Assembly (NCBI GenBank): GCA_016887505.1
Contig: CP069393.1
Span: 1,660,001-1,724,000 of the forward strand
Source: Clostridia bacterium
GTDB lineage: Bacteria > Bacillota > TC1 > UBA5767
Direction of reading: 5' to 3'
DNA: 64,000 bases
The notes beneath the pieces are model-generated. The model had not been told where the DNA came from. It saw only the letters and a program-made list of their open reading frames with translations, and searched no databases. Shown here in pieces: positions 1 through 7,946 of the stretch. Each line of letters opens with the position of its first letter. Position 1 is the first letter of the stretch. Made by a program: the position numbers and the translations under genes.

Positions 1-1361
1 CTCTGACAAAGGCTGAATTACATCCCTATCAAACTTTTAGCGTAGAGTTTATCTGCTCCCACTCTCAAACAGCTATCTTTCTTGACTGTGGCTTGGGCAA
101 AACGGTAACTACTCTGACAGCCTTGGATGAACTGCTGTTTGACAGCTTCGAAATCGGAAAGATTCTTGTTATTTGCCCGCTTCGTGTTAGTGCAGTCTGG
201 GTTGAAGAAATAAGTAAATGGGAGCATCTTTCCGATCTGCGGTTATCCGTTGCTGTCGGCACGGAGACGGAGCGCAAAGCGGCGCTTCAGGCTAAAGCAG
301 ATATTTACATCATCAACCGCGAAAACGTAGGGTGGCTGATCGAGGACAGCGGCATCCCTTTCGATTTCGACACCCTGGTGGTTGATGAACTATCCAGCTT
401 CAAGAACCACCAGACAAAGCGGTTCAGGTCATTGATGAAGGTTCGCCCCAAGGTAGTACGCATCATCGGTCTGACAGGAACACCGAGTAGTAACGGTTTG
501 ATGGATTTATGGGCTGAGTACCGGCTTCTCGACATGGGTCAGCGGCTCGGACGGTTCATCGGGCAGTATCGCAGCACATACTTTACACCCGACAAAAGAA
601 ACGGTCAGGTCATATTCAGCTACAAGCCTCTGCCGTTTGCTGAAAAAGAAATATACGCCAAAATCGCCGACATTACCATATCCATGAAATCTACTGACCA
701 CTTGATCATGCCGGATCTGGTAACAGCTGGGTATCCTGTGAAGCTATCAGACAAAGAGCGTGAGCGATATGACGAACTGCGGCAGGACTTGGTATTAAAA
801 CTGGCTGGTGGCGATGTCACTGCCGCCAATGCCGCCGCCCTATCAGGAAAGCTCTGCCAAATGGCGAACGGTGCGGTCTATGGCGACGACGGCACAGTCC
901 ACTACATCCATGACCGCAAACTGGATGCCCTTGAGGATTTAATCGAAGCCGCCAACGGCAAGCCCGTTCTCGTGGCCTACTGGTTCAAGCACGATTTGGA
1001 GCGAATATCAGCAAGGCTGAAAGATCGGCATATATCATTTGCAAAATTGGATACATCGGATAGTATCGCAAGCTGGAACGAGGGCAAATGGCCTGTCGCC
1101 TTAATCCACCCCGCTTCTGCCGGACACGGATTGAATCTCCAGTCGGGCGGCTCCACGATTATCTGGTTCGGGCTGACGTGGAGTTTGGAGCTCTACCAGC
1201 AGGCTAACGCCCGTCTGTGGCGGCAGGGTCAAACCGCCGAAACGGTGGTTCTCCACCACATTATCGCCAATGACACCATTGACGAACGGGTAATGAAAGC
1301 CCTGTCCGCCAAGGACAAAACACAAACCGCCTTAATTGATGCGGTAAAAGCAAATCTATGA
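1..1361 (+). CDS. SNF2-type DNA helicase, phage (5' partial)
   Basis: The frame is open from the left edge (codons from base 3) and no start is visible, so the N-terminus lies outside the window. An LHPYQ Q-like motif is followed by Walker A CGLGKT, a DELS motif II, LTGTP motif III, and a C-terminal GHGLNLQ...QANARLWRQGQ motif V/VI block. This is the superfamily 2 SNF2 layout seen in phage helicases that sit at the end of replication modules. It probably translocates on DNA during phage replication or recombination. The likely start is only a few codons upstream, because family members begin shortly before the Q motif. The apparent TTG start at 93 would cut off Walker A and is not believable. 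Confidence 0.88.
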   Translation, partial: LTKAELHPYQTFSVEFICSHSQTAIFLDCGLGKTVTTLTALDELLFDSFEIGKILVICPLRVSAVWVEEISKWEHLSDLRLSVAVGTETERKAALQAKADIYIINRENVGWLIEDSGIPFDFDTLVVDELSSFKNHQTKRFRSLMKVRPKVVRIIGLTGTPSSNGLMDLWAEYRLLDMGQRLGRFIGQYRSTYFTPDKRNGQVIFSYKPLPFAEKEIYAKIADITISMKSTDHLIMPDLVTAGYPVKLSDKERERYDELRQDLVLKLAGGDVTAANAAALSGKLCQMANGAVYGDDGTVHYIHDRKLDALEDLIEAANGKPVLVAYWFKHDLERISARLKDRHISFAKLDTSDSIASWNEGKWPVALIHPASAGHGLNLQSGGSTIIWFGLTWSLELYQQANARLWRQGQTAETVVLHHIIANDTIDERVMKALSAKDKTQTALIDAVKANL

Positions 1362-1418
1362 CAATCTATGGAGTCAAAAGCTGCCAATCCGAGTGGACTA
1401 AATTATCGGAGGTAGCCT

Positions 1419-1850
1419 ATGAACAAACCAAAACTATCGGCAAAGGATTATTTGTCCCAAGCCTATCGCATAGACCAGCGTATCAATAGCAAGATTGAGC
1501 AGGTGCAATCATTGCGAGAACTCGCCGGAAAAGCAAGTGCCACTCTGTCCGATGTGCCGCCAAGCAAGGGAAACCGCAATGTTCACCGCATGGAAGATGT
1601 TATCGCCAAGATGGTAGACCTGGAGTCTGAAATCAACGCTGACCTGACTCGCCTGATAAATCTGAAGCATGAAATCGTCACGGTGATTAAGTGCGTGGAA
1701 AGCCCCGAACTCCAGACGCTTCTGGAATTAAGGTATTTGTGTTTCAAGACATGGGAACAGATAGCGGTCGAGTTGCATTTTGACCTTCGCTGGGTTTACC
1801 GGCTTCATGGCCGGGCTTTGGACGAGATCGATGCCATACGCCACTGTTGA
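1419..1850 (+). CDS. DUF1492/sigma-region-4-like phage late regulator
   Basis: A 143-residue protein with ATG at 1419 behind GGAGG at 1409-1413. The N-terminal two thirds look helical and coiled-coil rich. The last 45 residues (LLELRYLCFKTWEQIAVEL and following) resemble a sigma-70 region 4 helix-turn-helix. Proteins of this DUF1492/ArpU-like type sit between the replication genes and the terminase genes in Firmicutes phages and are thought to switch on late genes. Its position exactly at that junction agrees. Function is inferred from family and context; no promoter target can be read from the sequence. Confidence 0.75.
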   Translation: MNKPKLSAKDYLSQAYRIDQRINSKIEQVQSLRELAGKASATLSDVPPSKGNRNVHRMEDVIAKMVDLESEINADLTRLINLKHEIVTVIKCVESPELQTLLELRYLCFKTWEQIAVELHFDLRWVYRLHGRALDEIDAIRHC

Positions 1851-1912
1851 CCACTATAATTCCACTTAGAAGCCTGTTATTATTAAAATGGCAAAATTAA
1901 ATGCACACACGA

Positions 1913-1945
1913 GCCTCGCGGGAGCAATCCCACGGGGCTTTTCTT
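1913..1945 (+). terminator. Hairpin plus T-run before the HNH gene
   Basis: An 11-bp stem (1913-1923 with 1928-1938, one mismatch, one G-T) is closed by a GCAA tetraloop and followed by TTTTCTT. It looks like an intrinsic terminator ending the regulator transcript. It lies directly upstream of the ribosome binding site of the next gene, the same layout as at 6295, 25841 and 27056. Confidence 0.7.
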
Positions 1946-1968
1946 ATGCGCAGAACAGGAGGTGCAAC

Positions 1969-2319
1969 GTGCCATATAAAGCAAAGAAACCCTGCGCCTA
2001 CCCCGGCTGCGCCAAGCTGGCCACGGGTAGGTACTGTGAGGAACATCAGAAACAGGAAGCCAAACGATATAACAGATACGACCGCGACCCCGACAGCAAT
2101 AAACGCTACGGCAGAACGTGGAAACAAATCCGTGCAGCGTTCCTGTCGGCCAACCCGCTATGTGTGATGTGTAAACGTGACGGACGGCTCACTCCCGCCA
2201 CCCTTGCACACCACAAGGTCAAGCTGACCGACGGCGGCACAAACGACTGGGAGAATATGATGGCGCTTTGTCAGGAATGCCACTCAAGACTTCACGCTGG
2301 GCAAGGCGACTACTTTTAA
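1969..2319 (+). CDS. HNH endonuclease, packaging-associated
   Basis: A 116-residue protein. I chose GTG 1969 because AGGAGG (1957-1962) precedes it; the longer frame from 1888 would start inside the terminator hairpin. The N-terminus carries zinc-type cysteines (CAYPGC, YCEEH). The C-terminal half is a classic HNH core: CVMCKRDG, AHHKVKL, NMMALCQECH, with a final RLH. Small HNH proteins encoded next to terminase genes are needed for cohesive-end cutting and packaging in several HK97-like phages (established knowledge). Placement just upstream of the small terminase suggests that role here and a cos-type phage. Confidence 0.88.
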   Translation: MPYKAKKPCAYPGCAKLATGRYCEEHQKQEAKRYNRYDRDPDSNKRYGRTWKQIRAAFLSANPLCVMCKRDGRLTPATLAHHKVKLTDGGTNDWENMMALCQECHSRLHAGQGDYF

Positions 2320-2392
2320 GTTCAGACCGAGGGGCGGTCTCAATCCCTGTGACTTCTAAGGTGGACAGCGCGCTTGGCCTGCCGTGCAAATT

Positions 2393-2442
2393 ATTCAAAA
2401 ATCAAAAATCAAAAAATCAAAACGGAAATCAAAATCAAAAAC
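2393..2442 (+). repeat. A-rich AAAATC tandem repeat
   Basis: Between the HNH gene and the small terminase, five imperfect copies of an AAAATC unit run up to the terminase ribosome binding site. The tract is phased and strongly asymmetric in A. It could be a bent-DNA or terminase-recognition (cos) element, or simply a replication-slippage tract. No function can be shown from sequence. Confidence 0.5.
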
Positions 2443-2454
2443 GAGGTGATGACA

Positions 2455-2955
2455 ATGCCCAGCGGAGGCTATCGTCCGGGGGCAGGCCGTCCTCGGAAAA
2501 ATCCAATCGATAAAAAGCTTGAAGGCAAAACTTCTGGCGCAAATGCTGCAACTCAGCCAAAACCAAAAAAGGTCAATTCCAAAAATGTGATGACGGACTA
2601 CTTCTCCATTGCGATGAAGGAATGTGAAAAAGAAGTGCCGTCGGCAGAGGTGCTGCGAAATGAAATTGAGGAATATATCTCAGTTCGCGGCTGTGATGGT
2701 TATGTCGCGCCACAGACAATTACAGATTATGTGCTGAACAGACAGGGCTTCCTTGCCTGCGAAGCCATGAACCGTAAAATCGGACGAATGACCAAGGAAC
2801 TGAAGCTCTCGCCCTACGTCACGGCAGGCGCTCAGTATTACAAGGCGATGCAAGGCGACTTTAACCTGATTATGCAAATCATCAATCGCCACAGCAACAC
2901 GCAGGGCGAAGAAAAGAACGCCTTTCTCGAACTACTCACAAATAGGGGGTTTTAA
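2455..2955 (+). CDS. terS: Terminase small subunit, P27 family
   Basis: A 166-residue protein. ATG 2455 was chosen over ATG 2449 because GAGGTG (2443-2448) abuts the latter but sits six bases before the former. It begins MPSGGYRPGAGRPRKN, the typical basic N-terminus of P27-type small terminases. A lysine-rich linker and an alpha-helical body containing YVAPQTITDYVLNRQG follow. It should recognise the packaging site and hand DNA to the large subunit. In this phage the large subunit is about 3.4 kb downstream, separated by a mobile nuclease, a methyltransferase and small genes. Confidence 0.85.
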   Translation: MPSGGYRPGAGRPRKNPIDKKLEGKTSGANAATQPKPKKVNSKNVMTDYFSIAMKECEKEVPSAEVLRNEIEEYISVRGCDGYVAPQTITDYVLNRQGFLACEAMNRKIGRMTKELKLSPYVTAGAQYYKAMQGDFNLIMQIINRHSNTQGEEKNAFLELLTNRGF

Positions 2956-2957
2956 TT

Positions 2958-3446
2958 ATGATACTAAAAACAAACAACGGCTACGCCTTTCAAATCGATA
3001 AAGCCGATTACCTGCGTATCGTTGAATATCACTGGTGGGTTGACAAGAAAGGCTATGTAAAGACAAAAGCAAAGGGCAGACAAATATACCTTGCCCGTCT
3101 AATAATGGATGCCGTTGATTGTGGTCGTGATGTCTTTGTCGACCACATATCGGGTGACAAACTCGATAACCGAAAAAGTAATCTTCGCGTTTGTTTGCCG
3201 GAAGAAAATATACGAAACCGAAAACTCAACTCGAACAATCGGACTGGCTACAAAGGGGTATCTTACATCGGTCGATTAGGCAAATACCGTGCAGATATCC
3301 GAGCGGGAAACGGCAAAAGCGTGTATTTGGGACTCTACACTACCTCAAAAGAAGCGGCTACGGTATATGACCGAGCCGCTGTTTTATTACATGGGGAATT
3401 TGCGAGAACCAATAATGACTTATACAAAGAGGCGGTGGCACTATGA
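2958..3446 (+). CDS. HNH homing-type endonuclease with AP2 domain
   Basis: A 162-residue protein. The HNH motif is VDHISGDKLDNRKSNLRV (about residues 60-78). The AP2/ERF-like DNA-binding domain spans about 98-152 (GYKGVSY, YRADI, LGLYTTSKEAATVYDRAA). HNH-AP2 proteins are free-standing homing endonucleases in phages. The gene follows the small terminase after 2 bases and overlaps the methyltransferase start (ATGA at 3443-3446), so it has become translationally tied into the operon. It is distinct from the HNH at 1969, which lacks AP2. Confidence 0.85.
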   Translation: MILKTNNGYAFQIDKADYLRIVEYHWWVDKKGYVKTKAKGRQIYLARLIMDAVDCGRDVFVDHISGDKLDNRKSNLRVCLPEENIRNRKLNSNNRTGYKGVSYIGRLGKYRADIRAGNGKSVYLGLYTTSKEAATVYDRAAVLLHGEFARTNNDLYKEAVAL

Positions 3447-4696
3447 AAATCACAAACAGATTTGAATTGGTTAGTGTTGATAGCCTTATTCCGTATTCAC
3501 GTAACGCCCGCACTCACTCCAAGGAGCAGATTCTACAGCTACGCTCAAGTCTACGGGAATTCGGCTTTGTATCCCCTATCATCGTGGACAAAGAATTAAA
3601 CATTATTGCAGGACACGGTCGTGTCCTCGCCGCCAAAGCCGAAGGTTTGACCGAAATCCCCTGCGTGTTTGTGGAGCATCTGACCGAAGCCCAGAAGCGG
3701 GCGTATATTCTTGCTGACAACAGACTGGCACTCAATGCCGGATGGGACGAGGAACTATTAGCTCTGGAATTTGCCGACCTCAAGGAACTCGGCTTCGACC
3801 TCGAAATTACGGGCTTTGACGCCGACGAGATTGAAAAACTCTTCGCCGACCCCGGCGGGGACGTAGCTGACGACGATTTCGACTTAACAGCCGCTCTTGA
3901 ACAGGCGGCTTTTGTTTTACCCGGAGATGTTTGGACGCTGGGACGGCACCGACTCATTTGCGGCGATGCCACGGTATCGGAAACTGTCAAGAAGCTGATG
4001 GATGGTCGCAAAGCCAATCTTGTCCTGACCGATCCCCCTTACAACGTCAGCTTTGAATCTGTGAGCGGACTAAAAATCAAGAACGACAGCATGAAAGCAG
4101 AACAATTCTACATCTTTTTGCTGTCGGCATTTAAGAATCTTTACGAGAACCTCGCCGACGGCGGGGCTTTTTACTGCTTCCATTCAGATTCGGAGAAGGT
4201 AAATTTCTTCCGCGCTTGCGTGGACGCAGGGTTCCATTATTCCACGACTTGCATCTGGGTGAAAAATGCCCTCGTGCTTGGTCGGGGTGATTACCAGCAA
4301 ATGCACGAGCCGGTGCTGTATGCCTTTAAGAATACCTCCAAACACAAGTGGTATTCCGACCGTAAGCAGACTACCATTTGGAACTTCGATAAACCAAAGA
4401 AAAACGCCGATCACCCGACAAGCAAACCCCTCGACCTGCTGGCATATCCTATTGCCAACAGCAGTCAGGCAAACGCCATCGTGCTGGACACTTTCGGCGG
4501 CTCCGGGTCGACGCTCATCGCCTGCGAGCAGCTTGACCGCACCTGCTACATGCTCGAATTGGACGAGAAATATGCTTCGGTCATTTTACGCAGGTATGCC
4601 GAGTACAAGCAAAACGGTGGCGAGGATATCACCTGTGAGCGTGACGGCAAGGTATTCCAATATGCCGACCTCGTGAAAGAGGTGGCTTTAATATAG
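3443..4696 (+). CDS. ParB-like domain fused to N4/N6 DNA methyltransferase
   Basis: A 417-residue protein. Residues 8-100 form a ParB/sulfiredoxin-type domain (IIAGHGR about 54-60, ADNRLALNAGWD). A short acidic linker follows, then an amino-methyltransferase. The catalytic DPPY is at 197-200 and the AdoMet-binding DTFGGSGSTLIA motif lies near the C-terminus, so the order is the beta class (catalytic motif before cofactor motif). It probably methylates adenine-N6 or cytosine-N4. No cognate restriction enzyme is in the window, which favours an anti-restriction or packaging-regulating phage enzyme. Confidence 0.88.
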   Translation: MKITNRFELVSVDSLIPYSRNARTHSKEQILQLRSSLREFGFVSPIIVDKELNIIAGHGRVLAAKAEGLTEIPCVFVEHLTEAQKRAYILADNRLALNAGWDEELLALEFADLKELGFDLEITGFDADEIEKLFADPGGDVADDDFDLTAALEQAAFVLPGDVWTLGRHRLICGDATVSETVKKLMDGRKANLVLTDPPYNVSFESVSGLKIKNDSMKAEQFYIFLLSAFKNLYENLADGGAFYCFHSDSEKVNFFRACVDAGFHYSTTCIWVKNALVLGRGDYQQMHEPVLYAFKNTSKHKWYSDRKQTTIWNFDKPKKNADHPTSKPLDLLAYPIANSSQANAIVLDTFGGSGSTLIACEQLDRTCYMLELDEKYASVILRRYAEYKQNGGEDITCERDGKVFQYADLVKEVALI

Positions 4697-4722
4697 TCAA
4701 AAGCGCTATGTGGCTCTTCCAA

Positions 4723-4886
4723 GTATGATTTTATTCTCAGCGGCATTGTGTCATACACACAATAACAAGGGGCTGTATTTCCTTGATATTCGGTGCATTT
4801 ATTATCACATAAAAGCTTGCTAATAAAGGCGTTCAGAGTGATATATGTAGTGCACGGAGGACAAAACCCCTGCAAAATCAAGGAAA
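4723..4886 (+). promoter_or_regulatory. Candidate structured leader RNA with pseudoknots
   Basis: The 205-nt gap between the methyltransferase and the next gene holds nested and crossed complementarity. A 7-bp hairpin pairs 4745-4751 with 4757-4763; its loop CATAC (4752-4756) matches GTATG at 4723-4727. A 10-bp perfect helix pairs 4778-4787 with 4877-4886. Inside it, 4793-4797 pairs with 4851-4855 and 4803-4808 with 4838-4843. AGGGG at 4768-4772 matches CCCCT at 4867-4871 across the 10-bp helix, an H-type pseudoknot topology. The 3' strand of the long helix ends two bases before the GGAGG of the next gene. The pairs are seen directly; function is not known. Confidence 0.55.
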
Positions 4887-4901
4887 ATGGAGGAAACGAG
4901 C

Positions 4902-5600
4902 ATGAGACTTTCTTACAACGTAACAGGCCCTGAACGTAAAACACTGGTCGCAGCCATCAGCCATGAACTAAACGCCCCGACCAATTACCTCGGAGCGCCG
5001 ACATTCGCCTACGAGATTGGCGGCTACCACATCGACAAGACCGGCACAGTCACGGGCGAGGACAACCGGGAGCTGGTCGCTAACCTTTGCGGTTTGCACA
5101 GCTTCAAGGCAGTCACCGAAGAATACGATGAGCTGGCGACTGGACCCAGCAGCACATACCAAGCGGATCTCAGCGACCGCCTGACCATCGAAATACCCCT
5201 TAACGGCTTTACACCTGAAAAACTCGACAATCTCTCCAAACTGGTGAATGCCAAAGCCCCGCTTCTCAAGGCGTCGATCGGAACGGATGACCTGCCGATT
5301 AAGCAGACCGCTGACACACTGCAGTTCCCCTGGTTTAAAGGAACAATTGATGCGGAACACACAGAAGCATACACCACGCTGATCAGCCTGCTTTGCAAAA
5401 CTGCAATTGAAAAGAAGCGAATCACGGCAAGAGAAAAAGACATCGACAGAAACCCGAAATACGCCATGCGGTGTTTCCTGCTCTCCCTTGGATTCATCGG
5501 CGACGAGTACAAAGCAGCTCGAAAGATATTACTTTCAAGACTTGAAGGCAATTCAAGCTGGAAAGGCGGCAAGAAAATGGAGGTGTCAGACAGTGAATAG
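4902..5600 (+). CDS. Virulence-related-type phage protein, unknown function
   Basis: A 232-residue protein. ATG 4902 follows GGAGG (4889-4893) at the right distance; ATG 4887 lies across that site. The sequence (MRLSYNVTGPERKTLVAAIS, then an ENRELV-type region and a helical C-terminus) resembles proteins annotated virulence-related in many clostridial prophages, for which no biochemical activity is established. It contains no signal peptide, membrane segment or catalytic motif I recognise. The stop overlaps the start of the next gene (GTGAATAG), so translation is coupled. It directly follows the candidate structured RNA. Confidence 0.6.
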   Translation: MRLSYNVTGPERKTLVAAISHELNAPTNYLGAPTFAYEIGGYHIDKTGTVTGEDNRELVANLCGLHSFKAVTEEYDELATGPSSTYQADLSDRLTIEIPLNGFTPEKLDNLSKLVNAKAPLLKASIGTDDLPIKQTADTLQFPWFKGTIDAEHTEAYTTLISLLCKTAIEKKRITAREKDIDRNPKYAMRCFLLSLGFIGDEYKAARKILLSRLEGNSSWKGGKKMEVSDSE

Positions 5601-6006
5601 TTTCATATCAAAAGCAGCCCTCGAAGCACGGAGGGCAAGGTACAAAAAAGGCGCTCGTGTTGAACTGATTTCCATGACTGACCCCTACACCAAGCTGAAA
5701 CCCGGCGACACGGGAACGGTAGACTTCGTAGACGACACAGGCACGGTTTTCGTTATCTGGGACAGCGGCTCACATCTCGGAGCAGTTTTTGGCGAGGATG
5801 AAATCAGACTGCTTTCCAAAGCCGAGGTTGTCAAAGCACAATGTCGTAAGGTGGCGGCCACGGGACGCACGAATATGTTTGATACCAAGGCAGTGTTCAA
5901 AATTGCGATGGAGATGGGATTCAACGAATTAGCGAACTTCATTTCCACGGACACCAAGCGATATGCAAATCTGATATTGACAGGGGAACTTGAAAAAGTG
6001 GAGTGA
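5593..6006 (+). CDS. DUF4314 domain phage protein
   Basis: A 137-residue protein. GTG 5593 was chosen because GGAGGTG (5578-5584) precedes it and it overlaps the upstream stop codon. Residues about 20-65 (GARVELISMTDPYTKLKPGD, then GTVDFVDDTGTVFVIWDSG) form the small beta-barrel DUF4314 fold common in Firmicutes mobile elements. The C-terminal helical part (KAVFKIAMEMGFNELANFI) is an added segment of unknown function. No activity is known for the family. Confidence 0.7.
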   Translation: MNSFISKAALEARRARYKKGARVELISMTDPYTKLKPGDTGTVDFVDDTGTVFVIWDSGSHLGAVFGEDEIRLLSKAEVVKAQCRKVAATGRTNMFDTKAVFKIAMEMGFNELANFISTDTKRYANLILTGELEKVE

Positions 6007-6229
6007 AGGAATTATCTACTGCCCATCGACAGGCAGCAAGTACAAATACTGGGTCAAGCATTATGAGGGAAGCTCTCCGTTCGGTATCGACGGCGGCAAA
6101 ATCAGCAAGCTGACACTACGCAAGTTCGGCGAGACCCGCGACCTTTGCAGCTATGACAGGGGCTGGGATATCGAACCGGGTGACGAAGTCAAGGCGGTCT
6201 ACACCATCATCCTCAGCAAGTACAACTAA
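5990..6229 (+). CDS. Small phage protein, unknown function
   Basis: A 79-residue protein starting at TTG 5990, behind a weak AGGGGAAC, inside the 3' end of the preceding gene. It has a conserved-looking core (WVKHYEGSSPFGIDGGKISKLTLRKFGE, shown here in parts; YDRGWDIEPGD) typical of short proteins carried next to DUF4314 genes in clostridial phages. The start is uncertain because no better codon or ribosome binding site exists. No enzymatic motif is visible. Confidence 0.5.
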   Translation: MKKWSEGIIYCPSTGSKYKYWVKHYEGSSPFGIDGGKISKLTLRKFGETRDLCSYDRGWDIEPGDEVKAVYTIILSKYN

Positions 6230-6294
6230 ACACGAAACAACCGAAAGACAGACACCCCGATAAGGGGCTGTCTCTCGTACAGATAGATTTTGAT

Positions 6295-6319
6295 GACTTC
6301 TTCGGAGGTCTTTTATTTT
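6295..6319 (+). terminator. UUCG-capped terminator before terL
   Basis: A 6-bp GACTTC/GAGGTC stem is closed by a TTCG tetraloop and followed by TTTTATTTT. Another hairpin (GACAG...CTGTC with CCCC/GGGG, 6246-6272) lies just upstream. The T-run ends 9 bases before the AAAGGAGG of the large terminase. Confidence 0.75.
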
Positions 6320-6338
6320 GCGCGAAAGGAGGACGACG

Positions 6339-7946
6339 ATGCCTGAATTCAAATACAAACCAACACCACTCATGCTGCCGACCAGCCGATACGATGTACG
6401 GCGAGCGGATTTTGCGGTTAATTTTATATCCATGCTCAAGCACACCACCGGCGAATGGTATGGAAAACCTTTTCAGTTGATGCCGTGGCAGGAGCAAATT
6501 ATCCGAGATATTTTTGGCATCGTCGGAGAGGACGGTTATCGGCAGTTTCGCACGGCGTATGTTGAGGTCGGTAAGAAAAACGGTAAGTCGGAACTGGCGG
6601 CGGCAATCGCCCTCTACCTTTTGTTCGCCGATGGCGAAGCGGGTGCCGAGGTCTACTCCTGTGCCGCCGACATCAATCAGGCGAGTATTGTTTTCAATAC
6701 TGCCAAAGCGATGGTCGAGCAATGCGGCGATCTGGCAAAGCTGTCAAAACTTGTGCCGTCAACCAAGCGGATTATATTCCCGCACACCAACAGTTTTTAT
6801 AGAGTGCTGTCCTCGGAAACAAAGTCCAAACAAGGCTTCAATGTTTCCGGTCTTATATTTGATGAACTCTTCGCCCAGCAGACCCGCGAACTGTTCGATA
6901 CCATGACCAAGTACACGGGTGACGCCAGACGGCAGCCCCTCTACTTTCTCATCACTACAGCGGGCAGGGATAAGACGAGCATCTGTTATGAAATCCACCA
7001 AAAAGCTAAAGCGGTTATGGATGGCTCGAAAATTGATCCATCCTTCTATCCTGCTGTATTCGGCATTGAAGAAGATGACGATTGGAATGACGAAGCCGTC
7101 TGGCGACGGGTCAATCCATCCATCGACGTAACGATTCCTTTTGAAACGGTACAGGCTGCCTATGAACAGGCGAAACAGAACCCCGCCGAGGAGATGCACT
7201 TTCGGCAGTTCCGCCTGAACGAATGGTGCAATGCTGATATCAGGTGGATGCCTATGGACAAATGGGACGTCTGCGGCGAAGACATAGACTTTGAAGAATA
7301 CGAGGGTCGGGATTGCTATTGCGGTCTTGACCTTTCCAGTACCGGAGACCTTACGGCTCTGGTTCTGGTATTCCCACCGGTTGGGAGTGATACCAAATAC
7401 ACAGTGATGCCGTTTTACTGGCTGCCGGAAGATGTGATTGACCTGCGGACAAGGCGCGACCACGTTCCTTATGCCGTATGGAAAAAGACAGGAGTGTTCA
7501 ACACCACCGAGGGCAATGTGGTGGACTATGACTACATAGTGGCTTTCATCGCCAAGCTGTCGGAGCGTTTTAGAATTCGTGAAATCGCCTACGACCGCTA
7601 CGGTGCGGAGAAGATACGCCGTGACCTTGAAGAACTGGGTGCGGAGCATGGGTTTACGGTGTTTCCGTTCGGCCAGGGTTTCATTTCCATGTCCCCACCT
7701 TCAAAGGACTTCTTTCAGTTTGTGATGGAAGGCAAAATACGCCACGGCAAACATCCTGTCCTCGACTGGAATATGGGTAATGTCATCGTCGACCAAGACG
7801 CTGCAGGAAACATTAAACCCAATAAAAAGAAATCAACAGAGAAAATAGACGGTGTGGTCGCGCTGATCATGGGACTTGCGAGGGCAACCCTCGGCGGTGG
7901 TATCAACGACAGTGTCTATGATGAAAGGGGGTTGTTATTTATATGA
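6339..7946 (+). CDS. terL: Terminase large subunit
   Basis: A 535-residue protein. ATG 6339 follows AAAGGAGG (6325-6332). The N-terminal ATPase has Walker A GKKNGKS (about residue 70) and Walker B GLIFDELF. The C-terminal RNase H-like nuclease shows LDLSSTGDLTAL, AYDRYGAE and a final KKKSTEKIDGVVALI motif. This is the packaging motor and headful/cos nuclease that loads DNA through the portal. Its length is usual for HK97-type terminases. The stop overlaps the portal start by ATGA (7943-7946). Confidence 0.96.
   Translation: MPEFKYKPTPLMLPTSRYDVRRADFAVNFISMLKHTTGEWYGKPFQLMPWQEQIIRDIFGIVGEDGYRQFRTAYVEVGKKNGKSELAAAIALYLLFADGEAGAEVYSCAADINQASIVFNTAKAMVEQCGDLAKLSKLVPSTKRIIFPHTNSFYRVLSSETKSKQGFNVSGLIFDELFAQQTRELFDTMTKYTGDARRQPLYFLITTAGRDKTSICYEIHQKAKAVMDGSKIDPSFYPAVFGIEEDDDWNDEAVWRRVNPSIDVTIPFETVQAAYEQAKQNPAEEMHFRQFRLNEWCNADIRWMPMDKWDVCGEDIDFEEYEGRDCYCGLDLSSTGDLTALVLVFPPVGSDTKYTVMPFYWLPEDVIDLRTRRDHVPYAVWKKTGVFNTTEGNVVDYDYIVAFIAKLSERFRIREIAYDRYGAEKIRRDLEELGAEHGFTVFPFGQGFISMSPPSKDFFQFVMEGKIRHGKHPVLDWNMGNVIVDQDAAGNIKPNKKKSTEKIDGVVALIMGLARATLGGGINDSVYDERGLLFI

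Noticed and set aside
1847-1860. TTGACC and TATAAT before the HNH gene as a promoter
   Set aside because: The boxes are only two bases apart and cannot form a sigma-70 promoter together.
4266-4676. 136-codon + strand frame within the methyltransferase
   Set aside because: Overlaps fully with a conserved gene in another frame and has no recognisable motif.
4546-4944. Open frame on the - strand across the methyltransferase 3' end and the leader region
   Set aside because: No ribosome binding site; composition follows the methyltransferase codons read backwards, and the leader part is better explained by RNA structure.
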